From: CAZSNH01 sp052388455
Lineage (GTDB): Bacteria > Pseudomonadota > Alphaproteobacteria > Rhizobiales > Hyphomicrobiaceae
Assembly (NCBI GenBank): GCA_052388455.1
Contig: JBQTIA010000007.1
Location: 62,001-126,000 of the forward strand
DNA: 64,000 nucleotides
Reading direction: 5' to 3'
Numbering within the stretch: the stretch's first letter is position 1; each line of letters begins with the position of its first letter. A model generated the notes under the pieces. That model ran no database searches. It worked only from the letters and a program-made list of their open reading frames with translations, and was not told the DNA's origin. Positions 22,356 to 30,649 of the stretch are shown piece after piece. The translations under genes were made by a program, and so were the position numbers.

Positions 22356-23419
22356 ACATGATCACGCCCATTCGTGGACGACGGCTCGGCAGCGTCAGCC
22401 TCAAGCGGGTCACGCTCGCGCACGGCGGCGGCGGCAAGGCGATGAAGGACCTGATCGACGACGTGTTCGTCAGCGCCTTCGACAACAACGCGCTGGCGCC
22501 GCTGGAAGACCAGGCGCGCATCGACCTCGCGAGCCTCGCCACACACGGCGACCGCCTCGCCTTCACGACCGACAGCTTCGTAGTCGATCCGCTGTTCTTC
22601 CCCGGCGGCAACATCGGCACGCTGGCGGTGGCCGGCACCGTCAACGACCTCGCCGTCGGCGGTGCAATACCGCTCTATCTCTCCTGCGCTGCGATCATCG
22701 AGGAGGGCTTCGAGATCGACGAGCTGCGCCGCATCGCCGAGGCGATGGCGGCGACCGCAAGTGCTGCCGGCGTCAAGATCATCACCGGCGACACCAAAGT
22801 CGTGCAGCGCGGCGCCTGTGACAAGCTCTTCCTCACCACCACCGGGGTCGGCGTCATCGCCGAGGGGCGAACGCTCGGATCGCACCGCGCCCGGCCCGGC
22901 GACGCCGTGATCGTCAACGGACTTCTCGGAGACCACGGCGCGGCGATTCTCGGCGCGCGAGGGGACATGCAGCTCGACAGCTCCATCGAGAGCGACTGCG
23001 CGCCGCTCAACGGCCTGATCGAGAGGCTGCTCACCGCCGCGCCCGGCACGCGCGCCATGCGGGATGCCACCCGCGGCGGCGTGGCGACGGTGCTGAACGA
23101 GATCGCCGCCGATTCCGGGGTCGCCATCGAGATCGACGAGCACCTGACGCCGCTGCGCGCCGAGGTCAAAGGCCTCTGCGAGATCCTGGGGCTCGACCCC
23201 CTCTATCTCGCCAACGAAGGCAAGATCGTCGCCATCGTACCGGCCGACGAAGCCGATGCGGCCCTTGCCGCGCTGCGCGGCCACCCTTACGGAGCCGCCG
23301 CGGCGGTCATCGGCCGGGTGATGGACGGCGAGGCCGGTCGCGTCACCATGCGCACCGTGTTCGGCGGTCTGAGAATTGTCGACATGCTGGTCGGAGAACA
23401 ACTGCCCCGGATTTGTTGA
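22352..23419 (+). CDS. hypE: Carbamoyl dehydratase HypE
   Basis: A 355-residue PurM-like ATPase that dehydrates the HypF-derived thiocarbamate on its own C-terminal cysteine to thiocyanate. The C-terminus reads QLPRIC, the family-defining PRIC tail with the acceptor Cys last. Other motifs are LAHGGGGKAMKDLI, FTTDSFVVDPLFFPGGNIG and RDATRGGVATVLNE. The ATG at 22352 overlaps the hypD stop (ATGA). hypA follows 19 bases later. Confidence 0.97.
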   Translation: MNMITPIRGRRLGSVSLKRVTLAHGGGGKAMKDLIDDVFVSAFDNNALAPLEDQARIDLASLATHGDRLAFTTDSFVVDPLFFPGGNIGTLAVAGTVNDLAVGGAIPLYLSCAAIIEEGFEIDELRRIAEAMAATASAAGVKIITGDTKVVQRGACDKLFLTTTGVGVIAEGRTLGSHRARPGDAVIVNGLLGDHGAAILGARGDMQLDSSIESDCAPLNGLIERLLTAAPGTRAMRDATRGGVATVLNEIAADSGVAIEIDEHLTPLRAEVKGLCEILGLDPLYLANEGKIVAIVPADEADAALAALRGHPYGAAAAVIGRVMDGEAGRVTMRTVFGGLRIVDMLVGEQLPRIC

Positions 23420-23438
23420 GCAGAAAGAGTGAGCGGAC

Positions 23439-23777
23439 ATGCACGAGCTCGGCATCACGCAGAACGTCGTCGCCATCGTCGCGGAAGCGGCACATGGCCG
23501 GCGCGTCCGTCGGGTCACGCTCGATGTCGGCAAACTTTCTGGCGTGATGCCGGAGGCTATCGCCTTTTGTTTCGAGGTGGTGGCCAGGGGCACGTGCCTC
23601 GACGGCGCGACGCTCGACATCCGCCAGATCGACGGCCGCTGCCGCTGCAAGCACTGCCAAACGGAGTTTGCGAGCCCCACGCTCTTCACACCTTGCCCTT
23701 GCGGATCGCGCGACACCGAGCGGGTCGCGGGCGAGGAACTGAAAATCAGGACCATGGAACTCGAGGAGGCCGCCTGA
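23439..23777 (+). CDS. hypA: Nickel metallochaperone HypA
   Basis: A 112-residue HypA that hands nickel to the hydrogenase large subunit with HypB. The start MHELGITQNVV carries the nickel-binding His2. The zinc site is unusual: the first pair is normal (CKHC within CRCKHC), but the second reads TPCPCGS, which is C-x-C spacing rather than the common CPxC. Length and the following RVAGEELKIRTMELEE strand are typical. Its stop overlaps the hypB ATG (TGATG). Confidence 0.94.
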   Translation: MHELGITQNVVAIVAEAAHGRRVRRVTLDVGKLSGVMPEAIAFCFEVVARGTCLDGATLDIRQIDGRCRCKHCQTEFASPTLFTPCPCGSRDTERVAGEELKIRTMELEEAA

Positions 23778-24649
23778 TGTGCACCACCTGCGGATGCGAT
23801 GCCGGCGCAACGGCGACACTCACCAATCTCGTTACGGGCCATACGATGGTACTCGGCCCGGATCATGAGCATGAGCATGAGCACGAACATGAGCACGTCC
23901 ACGCCGACGGCAGGCGCCTCAGCCATTCACACGGCCATGGCCACGAGCACCACGCACACGATCATCGTCCCAGCGGCGGCACTACGGTTTCTCTCGAAGC
24001 GCAGGTGCTGGCCAAGAACGACGCTCTCGCCGCACGCAATCGTGCCTGGTTCGCAGGGCGCGAAATTCTAGCGCTAAATCTGGTCAGCTCGCCGGGCGCC
24101 GGAAAGACGACGCTGCTCGAGCGCACCATCCGCGACCTCGAGGGAGAGTTCCCGATCGCCGTCATCGAGGGCGATCAGGCGACCGCCAACGACGGCGAGC
24201 GGATCCGCGCCGCCGGGGCACCGGCCGTGCAGGTCAACACCGGAACCGGCTGTCACCTCGAAGCGGAGATGATCGCACGCGGCGTAGCCGAGCTGAGACC
24301 GGCGGCCGGCTCCGTCCTCATGATCGAGAATGTCGGCAATCTCGTCTGCCCGGCGCTGTTCGATCTCGGCGAGCACGCCAAGGTGGTCGTCTTTTCGGTG
24401 ACGGAGGGCGAGGACAAGCCGCTCAAATATCCGCACATGTTCCGCGCCGCCGACCTCGTGCTGTTGAACAAGACCGACCTGCTGCCCCATTTGGACTTCG
24501 ACCTCGCCAAGGCCGTCGCCAGCGCACGCGAGGTCAATCCCCGCACCGACATCATCAAAGTCTCCGCCCGCTCCGGCGAGGGGATGACGGACTGGTACGG
24601 CTGGCTTCGCGCCCGCGCAGCCGAGGTGCGGCTCAGAGCCTTCGCATGA
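23777..24649 (+). CDS. hypB: GTPase and nickel-binding protein HypB
   Basis: A 290-residue G3E-family GTPase driving nickel insertion. The N-terminal MCTTCGC is the high-affinity nickel site. Residues about 30-70 are a histidine-rich stretch (HEHEHEHEHEHVHA, then SHSHGHGHEHHAHDH), marking it as a nickel-storing, HypB/nickelin-like form. GTPase motifs are SSPGAGKTTLLE (P-loop), EGDQATANDGER, the metal-binding GTGCHLE, ENVGNLVCP and the NKTDLL specificity loop. The ATG at 23777 was chosen because it begins the CxxCGC motif. Confidence 0.97.
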   Translation: MCTTCGCDAGATATLTNLVTGHTMVLGPDHEHEHEHEHEHVHADGRRLSHSHGHGHEHHAHDHRPSGGTTVSLEAQVLAKNDALAARNRAWFAGREILALNLVSSPGAGKTTLLERTIRDLEGEFPIAVIEGDQATANDGERIRAAGAPAVQVNTGTGCHLEAEMIARGVAELRPAAGSVLMIENVGNLVCPALFDLGEHAKVVVFSVTEGEDKPLKYPHMFRAADLVLLNKTDLLPHLDFDLAKAVASAREVNPRTDIIKVSARSGEGMTDWYGWLRARAAEVRLRAFA

Positions 24650-24696
24650 CGAAAGATCACGCCTTCACTGTTCACCCGAAGAGGAGATGCAATCCC

Positions 24697-25293
24697 ATGA
24701 CCCGCACAAAGTCCTTCGTTCTGGCGACGCTCTTCGCCAGCCTTGCCGCCACGCCTGCTTTCGCGCATGTCGGTGACGCCGATCACGGCGGATTGATGCA
24801 CGGCCTGATGCACCCCATCGGCGGCCTCGACCACATCCTGGCGATGGTCGCGGTCGGCGTGATGGCCGCTCAACTCGGCGGACGCGCGCTGTGGCTGCTT
24901 CCGCTTTCGTTCATGGGCATGATGGTCGCTGGTGGTGTGATGGGCTTCACGGGCATCGACCTGCCATATGTCGAGCTCGGCATCGCCCTCTCGGTGCTGG
25001 TGCTCGGCGCCCTCGTCGCTCTCGACGCCAAACTTCCCGTTGCCGCGGCGATGGCCATCGCCGGAGGGTTCGCGATCTTCCACGGGTTCGCTCATGGCGC
25101 CGAACTTCCGGCCGGCAGCTCGCCGCAGGAGTACGCGGCGGGATTCGTGCTGGCGACCGCGCTCCTGCACGTTGCCGGTATCGGCCTTGGCCTTGCGCTC
25201 GCGAAATTCGCCGCGACGCCCGGCGACTGGATCACGCGCCTCGCGGGAGCCGCAACTGCCGCTGTCGGAGGAATGCTCGCCAGCTCGTCGTAA
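24697..25293 (+). CDS. hupE: HupE/UreJ-family nickel permease-like protein
   Basis: A 198-residue membrane protein of the HupE/UreJ family, implicated in nickel uptake for hydrogenase or urease. A signal peptide (TKSFVLATLFASLAATPAFA) ends before HVGDADHGGLMHGLMHPIGG, the family's HxxxGxxHPxxGxDH metal motif, and about six membrane helices follow. The ATG at 24697 has GAGGAG upstream. An earlier ATG at 24646 overlaps the hypB stop but would spoil the signal peptide. It closes the 19-gene hydrogenase locus. Confidence 0.92.
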   Translation: MTRTKSFVLATLFASLAATPAFAHVGDADHGGLMHGLMHPIGGLDHILAMVAVGVMAAQLGGRALWLLPLSFMGMMVAGGVMGFTGIDLPYVELGIALSVLVLGALVALDAKLPVAAAMAIAGGFAIFHGFAHGAELPAGSSPQEYAAGFVLATALLHVAGIGLGLALAKFAATPGDWITRLAGAATAAVGGMLASSS

Positions 25294-25359
25294 CGAACCT
25301 GCAACTCATCGGCGGTTCCTACACACCGCCAATTCGTGCGCGACAAAGTCTACCGGATC

Positions 25360-25386
25360 AGGCAGCCGGCCTTATGCCGCCTGCCT
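25360..25386. terminator. Hairpin between the convergent hupE and oxidoreductase genes
   Basis: AGGCAGCCGGC (25360-25370) and GCCGCCTGCCT (25376-25386) pair over 10 of 11 positions around a CTTAT loop. No T-tract follows on either strand, so this could be a weak or Rho-assisted bidirectional terminator. The rest of 25294-25424 holds nothing else recognisable. Confidence 0.35.
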
Positions 25387-25424
25387 GCCCGCAGTCTTGG
25401 ACTGCTCCCGAGTCGAGCGGGCCC

Positions 25425-26429
25425 TCAGGCGCTGAGCACGACCTTTCCGAAATGCGCCCCGCTCTCCATATGGCGCAGCGCCTGCGGCAGGTCTGCGAAG
25501 GGGAATACGCGGTCGATCACCGGCTTCAATCCGCCCAGTGTGATTGCCCTGTTCATGGCTTCGAACATCTCGCGGCTGCCGACGAAGATGCCCTGCACGG
25601 TGACGTTCTTGAACAGGATCGGAATGGGATTGACCTCGCCACCCGTCAGCACGCCGATGAGGCTGATGCGTCCCCCGGTGCGAACGGCGTCGAGCGACTG
25701 ACCGAGCGTGCCGGCGCCGCCGACTTCGACCACATGATCGACGCCGATCCTGCCGGTCAGCTCGCGCACGCGCCGGCCCCACTCGGGCGTCGCCTTGTAA
25801 TTGATGAGATCGGATGCGCCGAGCGCGCGCACCCGCTCGAGCTTGGCATCGCTGCTCGACGTGGCGATGACGCGCGTCCCAAGCATCTTCGCAAACTGGA
25901 GCGCGAAAATTGAGACGCCGCCGGTTCCCTGCACGAGAACGGTGTCGCCGGCCGCGAGATGGCCGGCCGTGACGAGCGCATGCCATGCGGTAACGGCTGC
26001 GCAGGGGAGTGTCGCGGCCTCCTCGTAGCTCAAGTGGGCCGGGATCGGTACGACACCTTCGGCACCGAGCACGACATACTCGGCGGCAACGCCTGGAATT
26101 TCACTGCCAAGCGCGCTGCGCGCCTTCACCTCGCTAGGACCACCCTCGATCCAGGACTGCATGAAGATGCCGGCCACACGATCTCCGGCCTTGACGCGTG
26201 ACACACCGGCACCGACGGCCACGACGTCTCCGGCGCCATCCGACAGCATCTGCGCTGGAAATTGCAGCTTCGGCGCATAGACGCCGCGGACCACCAACAG
26301 GTCTCGGTAGTTGAGCGACCAGGCGCGCATTTTGACCAGAACCTGCCCCGGTCCGGGCGCCGGCTCCGGAGCGTCGACCAGGGCGAGATTTTCGATGCCG
26401 AATGCGTTCTGGAGCAGATAGGATTTCAT
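25425..26429 (-). CDS. Zinc-free MDR/quinone-oxidoreductase-type NADPH dehydrogenase
   Basis: A 334-residue medium-chain dehydrogenase. The GroES-like N-terminal domain has MRAWSLNYRDLLVVRGVY and LSDGAGDVVAVGAGV. The Rossmann segment reads VLVQGTGGVSIFALQFAKML, and HVVEVGGAGTLGQSLDAV follows. Catalytic-zinc ligands typical of alcohol dehydrogenases are not evident (Asn replaces the first Cys region), so it fits the NADPH:quinone oxidoreductase/enoyl-reductase branch. It lies 69 bases downstream of the Old Yellow Enzyme gene in the same direction, probably in one electrophile-detoxifying operon. Confidence 0.92.
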   Translation of the reverse strand: MKSYLLQNAFGIENLALVDAPEPAPGPGQVLVKMRAWSLNYRDLLVVRGVYAPKLQFPAQMLSDGAGDVVAVGAGVSRVKAGDRVAGIFMQSWIEGGPSEVKARSALGSEIPGVAAEYVVLGAEGVVPIPAHLSYEEAATLPCAAVTAWHALVTAGHLAAGDTVLVQGTGGVSIFALQFAKMLGTRVIATSSSDAKLERVRALGASDLINYKATPEWGRRVRELTGRIGVDHVVEVGGAGTLGQSLDAVRTGGRISLIGVLTGGEVNPIPILFKNVTVQGIFVGSREMFEAMNRAITLGGLKPVIDRVFPFADLPQALRHMESGAHFGKVVLSA

Positions 26430-26498
26430 GGTGGAAGCTCTCTATGATTCAAATCGCGGTCTTGTGCTGCGAGGGATGGGAGTTCGTGTCCGCCATTG

Positions 26499-27599
26499 TC
26501 AAGCCGCACGGGCCTGATCGAGCGTCGGATAATCCGTATAGCCGGCTGCACCGCCGCCGTAGAACGTCTCGCGATGAGCCGGCGTCAGCGGAGCGCCGAG
26601 GCGCAGACGATCGACGAGGTCGGGATTGGCGATGAACGGCACGCCGAAGGCCACGAGGTCGGCGTCCCCGCGGTCCGTCGCCCGGATCGCCATGTCCCGG
26701 TCGTAGCCGTTATTTGCCATGTACGCGCCCTTGAACAGACGGCGCAGCGCCGCGAGGTCGGCGCCCGGAGGAAGCGTCCGCGGACCGCCGGTCTCGCCCT
26801 CGACGAGATGCAGATAACCGAGACCGAAATCGTTGGCGCGCGCGATGGCTGCCCCGAATGTGATCATCGGATCACTGTCCGAGATATCGTTGGCACTGGA
26901 AAACGGACTGAAGCGAACGCCGACGCGGGACGGCGGCAGCACGTCGGTGATGGCCGCGAGCACTTCGCCGAGGAAGCGCGTCCGGTTTTCCACGCTGCCA
27001 CCGTAGGCATCGGTGCGCGTGTTGGAGCCGTCGCGGAGAAACTGATCGATCAGATAGCCGTTGGCCGCGTGCAGTTCGACGCCGTCGAAACCGGCAGCCT
27101 TCGCGTTGATGGCGGCCCTCCGGTAGTCCCCGACGATGCGGGCGATCTCGGCTGTTTCCAGCGCCCGCGGTATCGACGTTTCGATGAAGCCGGAGCCGGC
27201 GAACGTCTTTGTCATGGCGCGGATGGCCGAGGGCGCAACGGGGGCTCGGCCATCTTCCTGAAGCGAGGTGTGCGAGACACGTCCGACATGCCAGAGCTGG
27301 ATGAAAATACGCCCGCCTTTCGCATGTACGGCGCCCGTCACTTTGCGCCAGCCGGCCACCTGCGCCGCGCTGTAGATGCCGGGCGTTGTGATGTAGCCTT
27401 TGCCTTCCGGCGAGACCTGCGAGCCTTCGGTGATCAGGAGACCGGCACTGGCTCTTTGCGCATAGTATTCCGCGTTGAGGTCGTGCGGCACGTCGCCGTC
27501 GGGCAGCGCCCGGTTGCGGGTGAGCGGCGCCAATACGATGCGGTTGGCCAGCGTGAGATCACCCATCTCGAGGGGCGTGAACAGGGTCGTTGCAGTCAT
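26499..27599 (-). CDS. Old Yellow Enzyme-family alkene reductase
   Basis: A 366-residue FMN-dependent ene-reductase of the NemA type. Signatures are LFTPLEMGDLTLANRIVLAP, the FMN-pocket IQLWHVGRVSH, the substrate His/Asn pair VELHAANGYLIDQFL, and NNGYDRDMA near the phosphate site. It reduces activated C=C bonds of quinones, enals, maleimides or nitro compounds with NADPH. It is preceded by a TetR gene, with operator-like palindromes in both promoter regions, a layout like nemRA. Confidence 0.95.
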   Translation of the reverse strand: MTATTLFTPLEMGDLTLANRIVLAPLTRNRALPDGDVPHDLNAEYYAQRASAGLLITEGSQVSPEGKGYITTPGIYSAAQVAGWRKVTGAVHAKGGRIFIQLWHVGRVSHTSLQEDGRAPVAPSAIRAMTKTFAGSGFIETSIPRALETAEIARIVGDYRRAAINAKAAGFDGVELHAANGYLIDQFLRDGSNTRTDAYGGSVENRTRFLGEVLAAITDVLPPSRVGVRFSPFSSANDISDSDPMITFGAAIARANDFGLGYLHLVEGETGGPRTLPPGADLAALRRLFKGAYMANNGYDRDMAIRATDRGDADLVAFGVPFIANPDLVDRLRLGAPLTPAHRETFYGGGAAGYTDYPTLDQARAA

Positions 27600-27626
27600 G
27601 ATCTTGTCCTCGGTTTTCGTTTTGTA

Positions 27627-27645
27627 CTAAATGGTCCAGAATTAG
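27627..27645 (-). promoter_or_regulatory. Candidate TetR operator before the Old Yellow Enzyme gene
   Basis: CTAAATGGTCCAGAATTAG is an imperfect palindrome (CTAA...TTAG around TGG-T-CCA) 28 bases before the reductase start. A second TGTTCCA half-site lies at 27652-27658. The TGGWCCA/GTTCCA core recurs in the tetR promoter. Confidence 0.5.
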
Positions 27646-27683
27646 GGGGAATGTTCCAGATTTTGCATCCGGTACTTCACGTG

Positions 27684-28280
27684 TCACGGAAACAGCGGCT
27701 CGGCTTCTGCGAGAAGCGCCTCGATGCGCTCGGCCGGCATTCCGGATTTGCGCAGCATTGTGGCCCCGATTGCCAGTGAAAGCAGCGCGCGCGCCCTGGC
27801 CTTGGCACGCGCATTACCGGGAACGGCCCGCGTGATGGTGCGCGCAATCAGTCCTTCCACCCTGTCGAGATGGTCGCGGCCGAGTGCGATGACCTTGCTG
27901 TCGTGCGGCGCAAGCTCGGTGATGCAGTTGACCAGGAAGCAGCCGTTCTGACCGCCCTTGGCATCGGCGATGCCGGCGATCATCGCCCGAACTGCCTTTC
28001 CGGGATTGGGTTCGCCTTCGGCAATCGCCTTAAGCGCTGCGAAGTTCTTGTCGCTGTAATGCGCGATGGCCTTCAGAAGTGCGTTCTGCTTGGAGCCGAA
28101 GCAGCTGTAGAAACTGGATCGGCTGATCTGCATGGCGCTGGTCAGATCGTCCAAAGAGGTGGCCTCATAGCCGTGCCGCCAGAAAACCTCGAGTGCCGCA
28201 GCGAGCGCCACTTCGACGTCGAATTCGCGCGGGCGTCCTGGGTTGGCGGCGGCTGTTCGATCGGAAGACTTGGTGGTCAT
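27684..28280 (-). CDS. TetR/AcrR-family regulator
   Basis: A 198-residue TetR regulator. The N-terminal HTH spans AALEVFWRHGYEATSLDDLT and ISRSSFYSCFGSKQNALLKA. The ligand domain has GGQNGCFLVNCITELA, with two cysteines near the position where NemR-like members sense electrophiles. The ATG at 28278-28280 was chosen because it precedes the low-complexity TTKSSDRTAAANPGRPREF leader; the longer frame has no support. Operator-like TGGACC/GTTCCA repeats occur 12 bases before this start and in front of the downstream reductase, so self-repression and control of the oxidoreductase operon are likely. Confidence 0.92.
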   Translation of the reverse strand: MTTKSSDRTAAANPGRPREFDVEVALAAALEVFWRHGYEATSLDDLTSAMQISRSSFYSCFGSKQNALLKAIAHYSDKNFAALKAIAEGEPNPGKAVRAMIAGIADAKGGQNGCFLVNCITELAPHDSKVIALGRDHLDRVEGLIARTITRAVPGNARAKARARALLSLAIGATMLRKSGMPAERIEALLAEAEPLFP

Positions 28281-28291
28281 GGCACGGTATA

Positions 28292-28307
28292 TGGACCGTT
28301 TGTTCCA
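28292..28307 (-). promoter_or_regulatory. Candidate TetR autoregulatory operator
   Basis: TGGACCGTTTGTTCCA is an inverted repeat (5 of 6 positions) centred on GTTT. It lies 12 bases upstream of the tetR start and shares its half-sites with the palindrome before the downstream reductase gene. Confidence 0.5.
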
Positions 28308-28405
28308 GAACACAAGGGCCAGCACGCCGCAGGTGTCCTCGCCACCCAGGCGAATGCGTCTTGATCTTTGAAATCGCTCTGGATGGAACCGGAGGAGCTT
28401 TATTT

Positions 28406-29662
28406 TTACTGCTCGCTCGACTCCGAGAATGCGGAGCGACCATCCGGCAGACCGGCCGCAAGCGCCGCCTCCAACAGCTTCGGTCCGGCCCGTTCGGCGA
28501 CGTGCTCCGGCACGATCCACGCCCGCCATGTGCGAGCCCGCGCCGGCTCACCGCACGCGAGACGGCCCTGATCGATGTCGCAGGAACGATCGGCCCGAAC
28601 GCTCAGCACCTCGCGGCGGTCGTGCCGCATGATCCTGAGATCAATCGGCTGCAAGGCTGCCGTCTCCGCATTGATGTCGACGCCCCGGAACGCGCAGGCG
28701 AGCTTGTGGCGGCAACTTCCGGCACGGCGACCGAGCGTATTCCCGGCACCGAAGGCTTTGATGCGGGGCATCTGTAACGACGGCAAAGCGGATCCCGAAC
28801 TGACGAAGCAGTTGGCACCGAGACAGAGAATTGGATCGGCCGTCTTCTCGAACCGGCGGATGCCGCGATCGCCGGGATCGAGGACGAGCAGCACGGTCAC
28901 GCGGGTTTCCAAGGGCGAGTTCCGGCCGGCAGCTGGCGAGTCGTCGGGTGCGCTAGAGATCAACGGCGCCGGCGGCAAGGGCGGCAATGGCACGGCGGCC
29001 GATTTTTCGGCCTGCTCGCGTTCCACCCGCAGACGGTTGTGCTTGTCGGCAAGCTGCCGCGCCTCCTCCTGGCGTCTGGCCTCGCGTTGCGCCTGCTCCG
29101 CTGCGAGCCTCTGCTCCTCGGCTTGCTTCTCGGCGGCCTTCCTCTCGGCTTCCATTCTCTCGGCAGCTTCCTGCTCGGCCCGTTGGCGGGTTTCGGCCGC
29201 AATGCGGGCCTGCTCGGCCACCCGGCGGGCCTCGTCCTCGGCGGCGAGCCGGGCCTTTTCTGCTTCCGCCTGACGTCGGGCTGTTTCCCGCTCCTCGGCT
29301 TCGCGCTGGCGGGCGAGGTGTTCGCGGGCTTCGCGGTCGCGGGCTGCGGCCTCGGCCCGTGCCCGCTCCAGCATGTCCAATTCTTCCGCACGTGCGCGCT
29401 TCGCGGCCTGCTCGCGCTCCGTTGCGACCCGGTCGGCAGCCTTACGGTCTACAGCCGCCCGTCCGGCATCGGGTTTCGGGGTAATGGTCCGCGCGGGGGC
29501 TTGCGTTGACTTCGACCCGCCTTTGCCGGCGGCCGAGAATTTGTCGGCGATTGCGTGCGCCGCCCGGTCGTCGGCGCCGGCAGGGCCGGCCAAGACTGCG
29601 ACGGCAGCCCCGGCTGTGATCGACAGCGCCAGAACCATGCCCGTTGAACGCTTCACAAACAT
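28406..29662 (-). CDS. Exported Ala/Glu/Arg-rich coiled-coil protein (TolA-like), function unknown
   Basis: A 418-residue protein. Residues 1-30 (FVKRSTGMVLALSITAGAAV) form a signal peptide. About residues 75-215 are a continuous coiled coil built of Arg/Glu/Ala heptads (e.g. ARAEAAARDREAREHLARQR), like the TolA stalk. Residues about 250-418 form a globular domain with several cysteines (ILCLGANCFVSSGSALPSL; GSCRHKLACAF; ADRSCDIDQGRLACGE), possibly disulfide-bonded. The ATG at 29660-29662 is the first Met of the signal peptide; the much longer open frame beyond it is a shadow of the neighbouring gene. A cell-envelope structural role is inferred. Confidence 0.8.
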   Translation of the reverse strand: MFVKRSTGMVLALSITAGAAVAVLAGPAGADDRAAHAIADKFSAAGKGGSKSTQAPARTITPKPDAGRAAVDRKAADRVATEREQAAKRARAEELDMLERARAEAAARDREAREHLARQREAEERETARRQAEAEKARLAAEDEARRVAEQARIAAETRQRAEQEAAERMEAERKAAEKQAEEQRLAAEQAQREARRQEEARQLADKHNRLRVEREQAEKSAAVPLPPLPPAPLISSAPDDSPAAGRNSPLETRVTVLLVLDPGDRGIRRFEKTADPILCLGANCFVSSGSALPSLQMPRIKAFGAGNTLGRRAGSCRHKLACAFRGVDINAETAALQPIDLRIMRHDRREVLSVRADRSCDIDQGRLACGEPARARTWRAWIVPEHVAERAGPKLLEAALAAGLPDGRSAFSESSEQ

Positions 29663-29763
29663 GGCTGTCACCCGTCCCACGCCGAAACCCGCCGTCTGGA
29701 AAGTCCGAGATCCTGTCTGAATTACGTCAGCAAAGCGCGGGCCGCCTGAATGGAAGCTGAACG

Positions 29764-30630
29764 TCAGGATCCGCCGGCCAGCGACCGCAGACCTTCGCGG
29801 TAGGTCGGGTAGGCGAGTGCCACGCCCAGGTCCGACCGGAGTCGGTCGTTCCGCACGCGCTTGTTTTCGCCATAGAAACTGAGCGCCATTCCCGAAAGTC
29901 CGGCGGCTTCGAAGGCGATCTCGGGCGGGGGTGGCAGGCCCAGCAGCTCGGCGGCAAACGCCACCACGTTCTGCGGCGGGGCCGGCTCGTCGTCGGTCAC
30001 ATTGTAGATGGCTTTCGAACCCCGCCCGGCCATGGCGGCGGCGAGCACGGACGCGATGTCGTCGACGTGGATGCGGTTGAAGACCTGGCCCGGCTTGACG
30101 ATCCGCCGCGCCGTGCCGCCGAGAACGTTGTCGAGCGGACTGCGCCGGGGTCCGTAGATTCCGGCGAGGCGAAAAACCTGCACGCGCCTGCCCGTCCGCC
30201 ATCCGAGAGCCAGCCACGCCTGCTCGGCCTCGACACGCCGCTGTGAGCGTTCGGAGACGGGATGCACCAGCGTATCCTCGTCCACCCAGGCGCCCGCATG
30301 GTCGCCGTAGACGCCGATGGTCGAGAGGTAGCCGATCCAGGTGAGCCGCGGCGCCGCGATCAAGTCGCTGGCATGGAGTCGGAGCACCGGATCGCCGAAG
30401 GTCTGGGGCGGTGCCGAGACCAGCACGTGTGTGGCACTGGCCAGCGCAGCCGTCACGGCAGATGAGGGCTGAGAGCCGTCGAAAAGGCAGGCTTGGTAGC
30501 CGATGCCGGCAAGCCTCGACACACCGTCGGCCGAAGTGGTGGAGCCGGTGATGCGCCATCCCTGGCCCTTGAGCCGGCGAGCCAATGCCGACGCGCAATA
30601 ACCGAAACCGAAACAGAACAGCTCGCTCAC
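29764..30630 (-). CDS. SDR/NAD(P)-dependent epimerase-like protein (YeeZ type)
   Basis: A 288-residue Rossmann protein. The N-terminus ELFCFGFGYCASALARRLKG is a GxGYxxxxL-type nucleotide motif as in YeeZ-like proteins. YLSTIGVYGDHAGAWVDE, FRLAGIYGPRRSPLDN and FNRIHVDDIASVL are extended-SDR elements. The catalytic YxxxK seems absent (the Tyr in VYGDH has no Lys four residues on), so reductase activity is doubtful. The GTG at 30628-30630 follows a GAGAGGG site; upstream residues in the frame are queG antisense-like noise. It lies 19 bases downstream of queG on the same strand. Confidence 0.87.
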   Translation of the reverse strand: MSELFCFGFGYCASALARRLKGQGWRITGSTTSADGVSRLAGIGYQACLFDGSQPSSAVTAALASATHVLVSAPPQTFGDPVLRLHASDLIAAPRLTWIGYLSTIGVYGDHAGAWVDEDTLVHPVSERSQRRVEAEQAWLALGWRTGRRVQVFRLAGIYGPRRSPLDNVLGGTARRIVKPGQVFNRIHVDDIASVLAAAMAGRGSKAIYNVTDDEPAPPQNVVAFAAELLGLPPPPEIAFEAAGLSGMALSFYGENKRVRNDRLRSDLGVALAYPTYREGLRSLAGGS

Positions 30631-30649
30631 ATCGTCCCTCTCGTGCGGT

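Noticed and set aside
23860..23960. Repeated GAGCAT/GAACAT units that look like a short tandem repeat or CRISPR-like array
   Set aside because: They encode the histidine-rich nickel-binding stretch of HypB; no spacers are present.
29663..30598. Extension of the coiled-coil protein to 730 residues
   Set aside because: The added part is a frame shadow of the SDR gene; a proper signal peptide begins at 29662.
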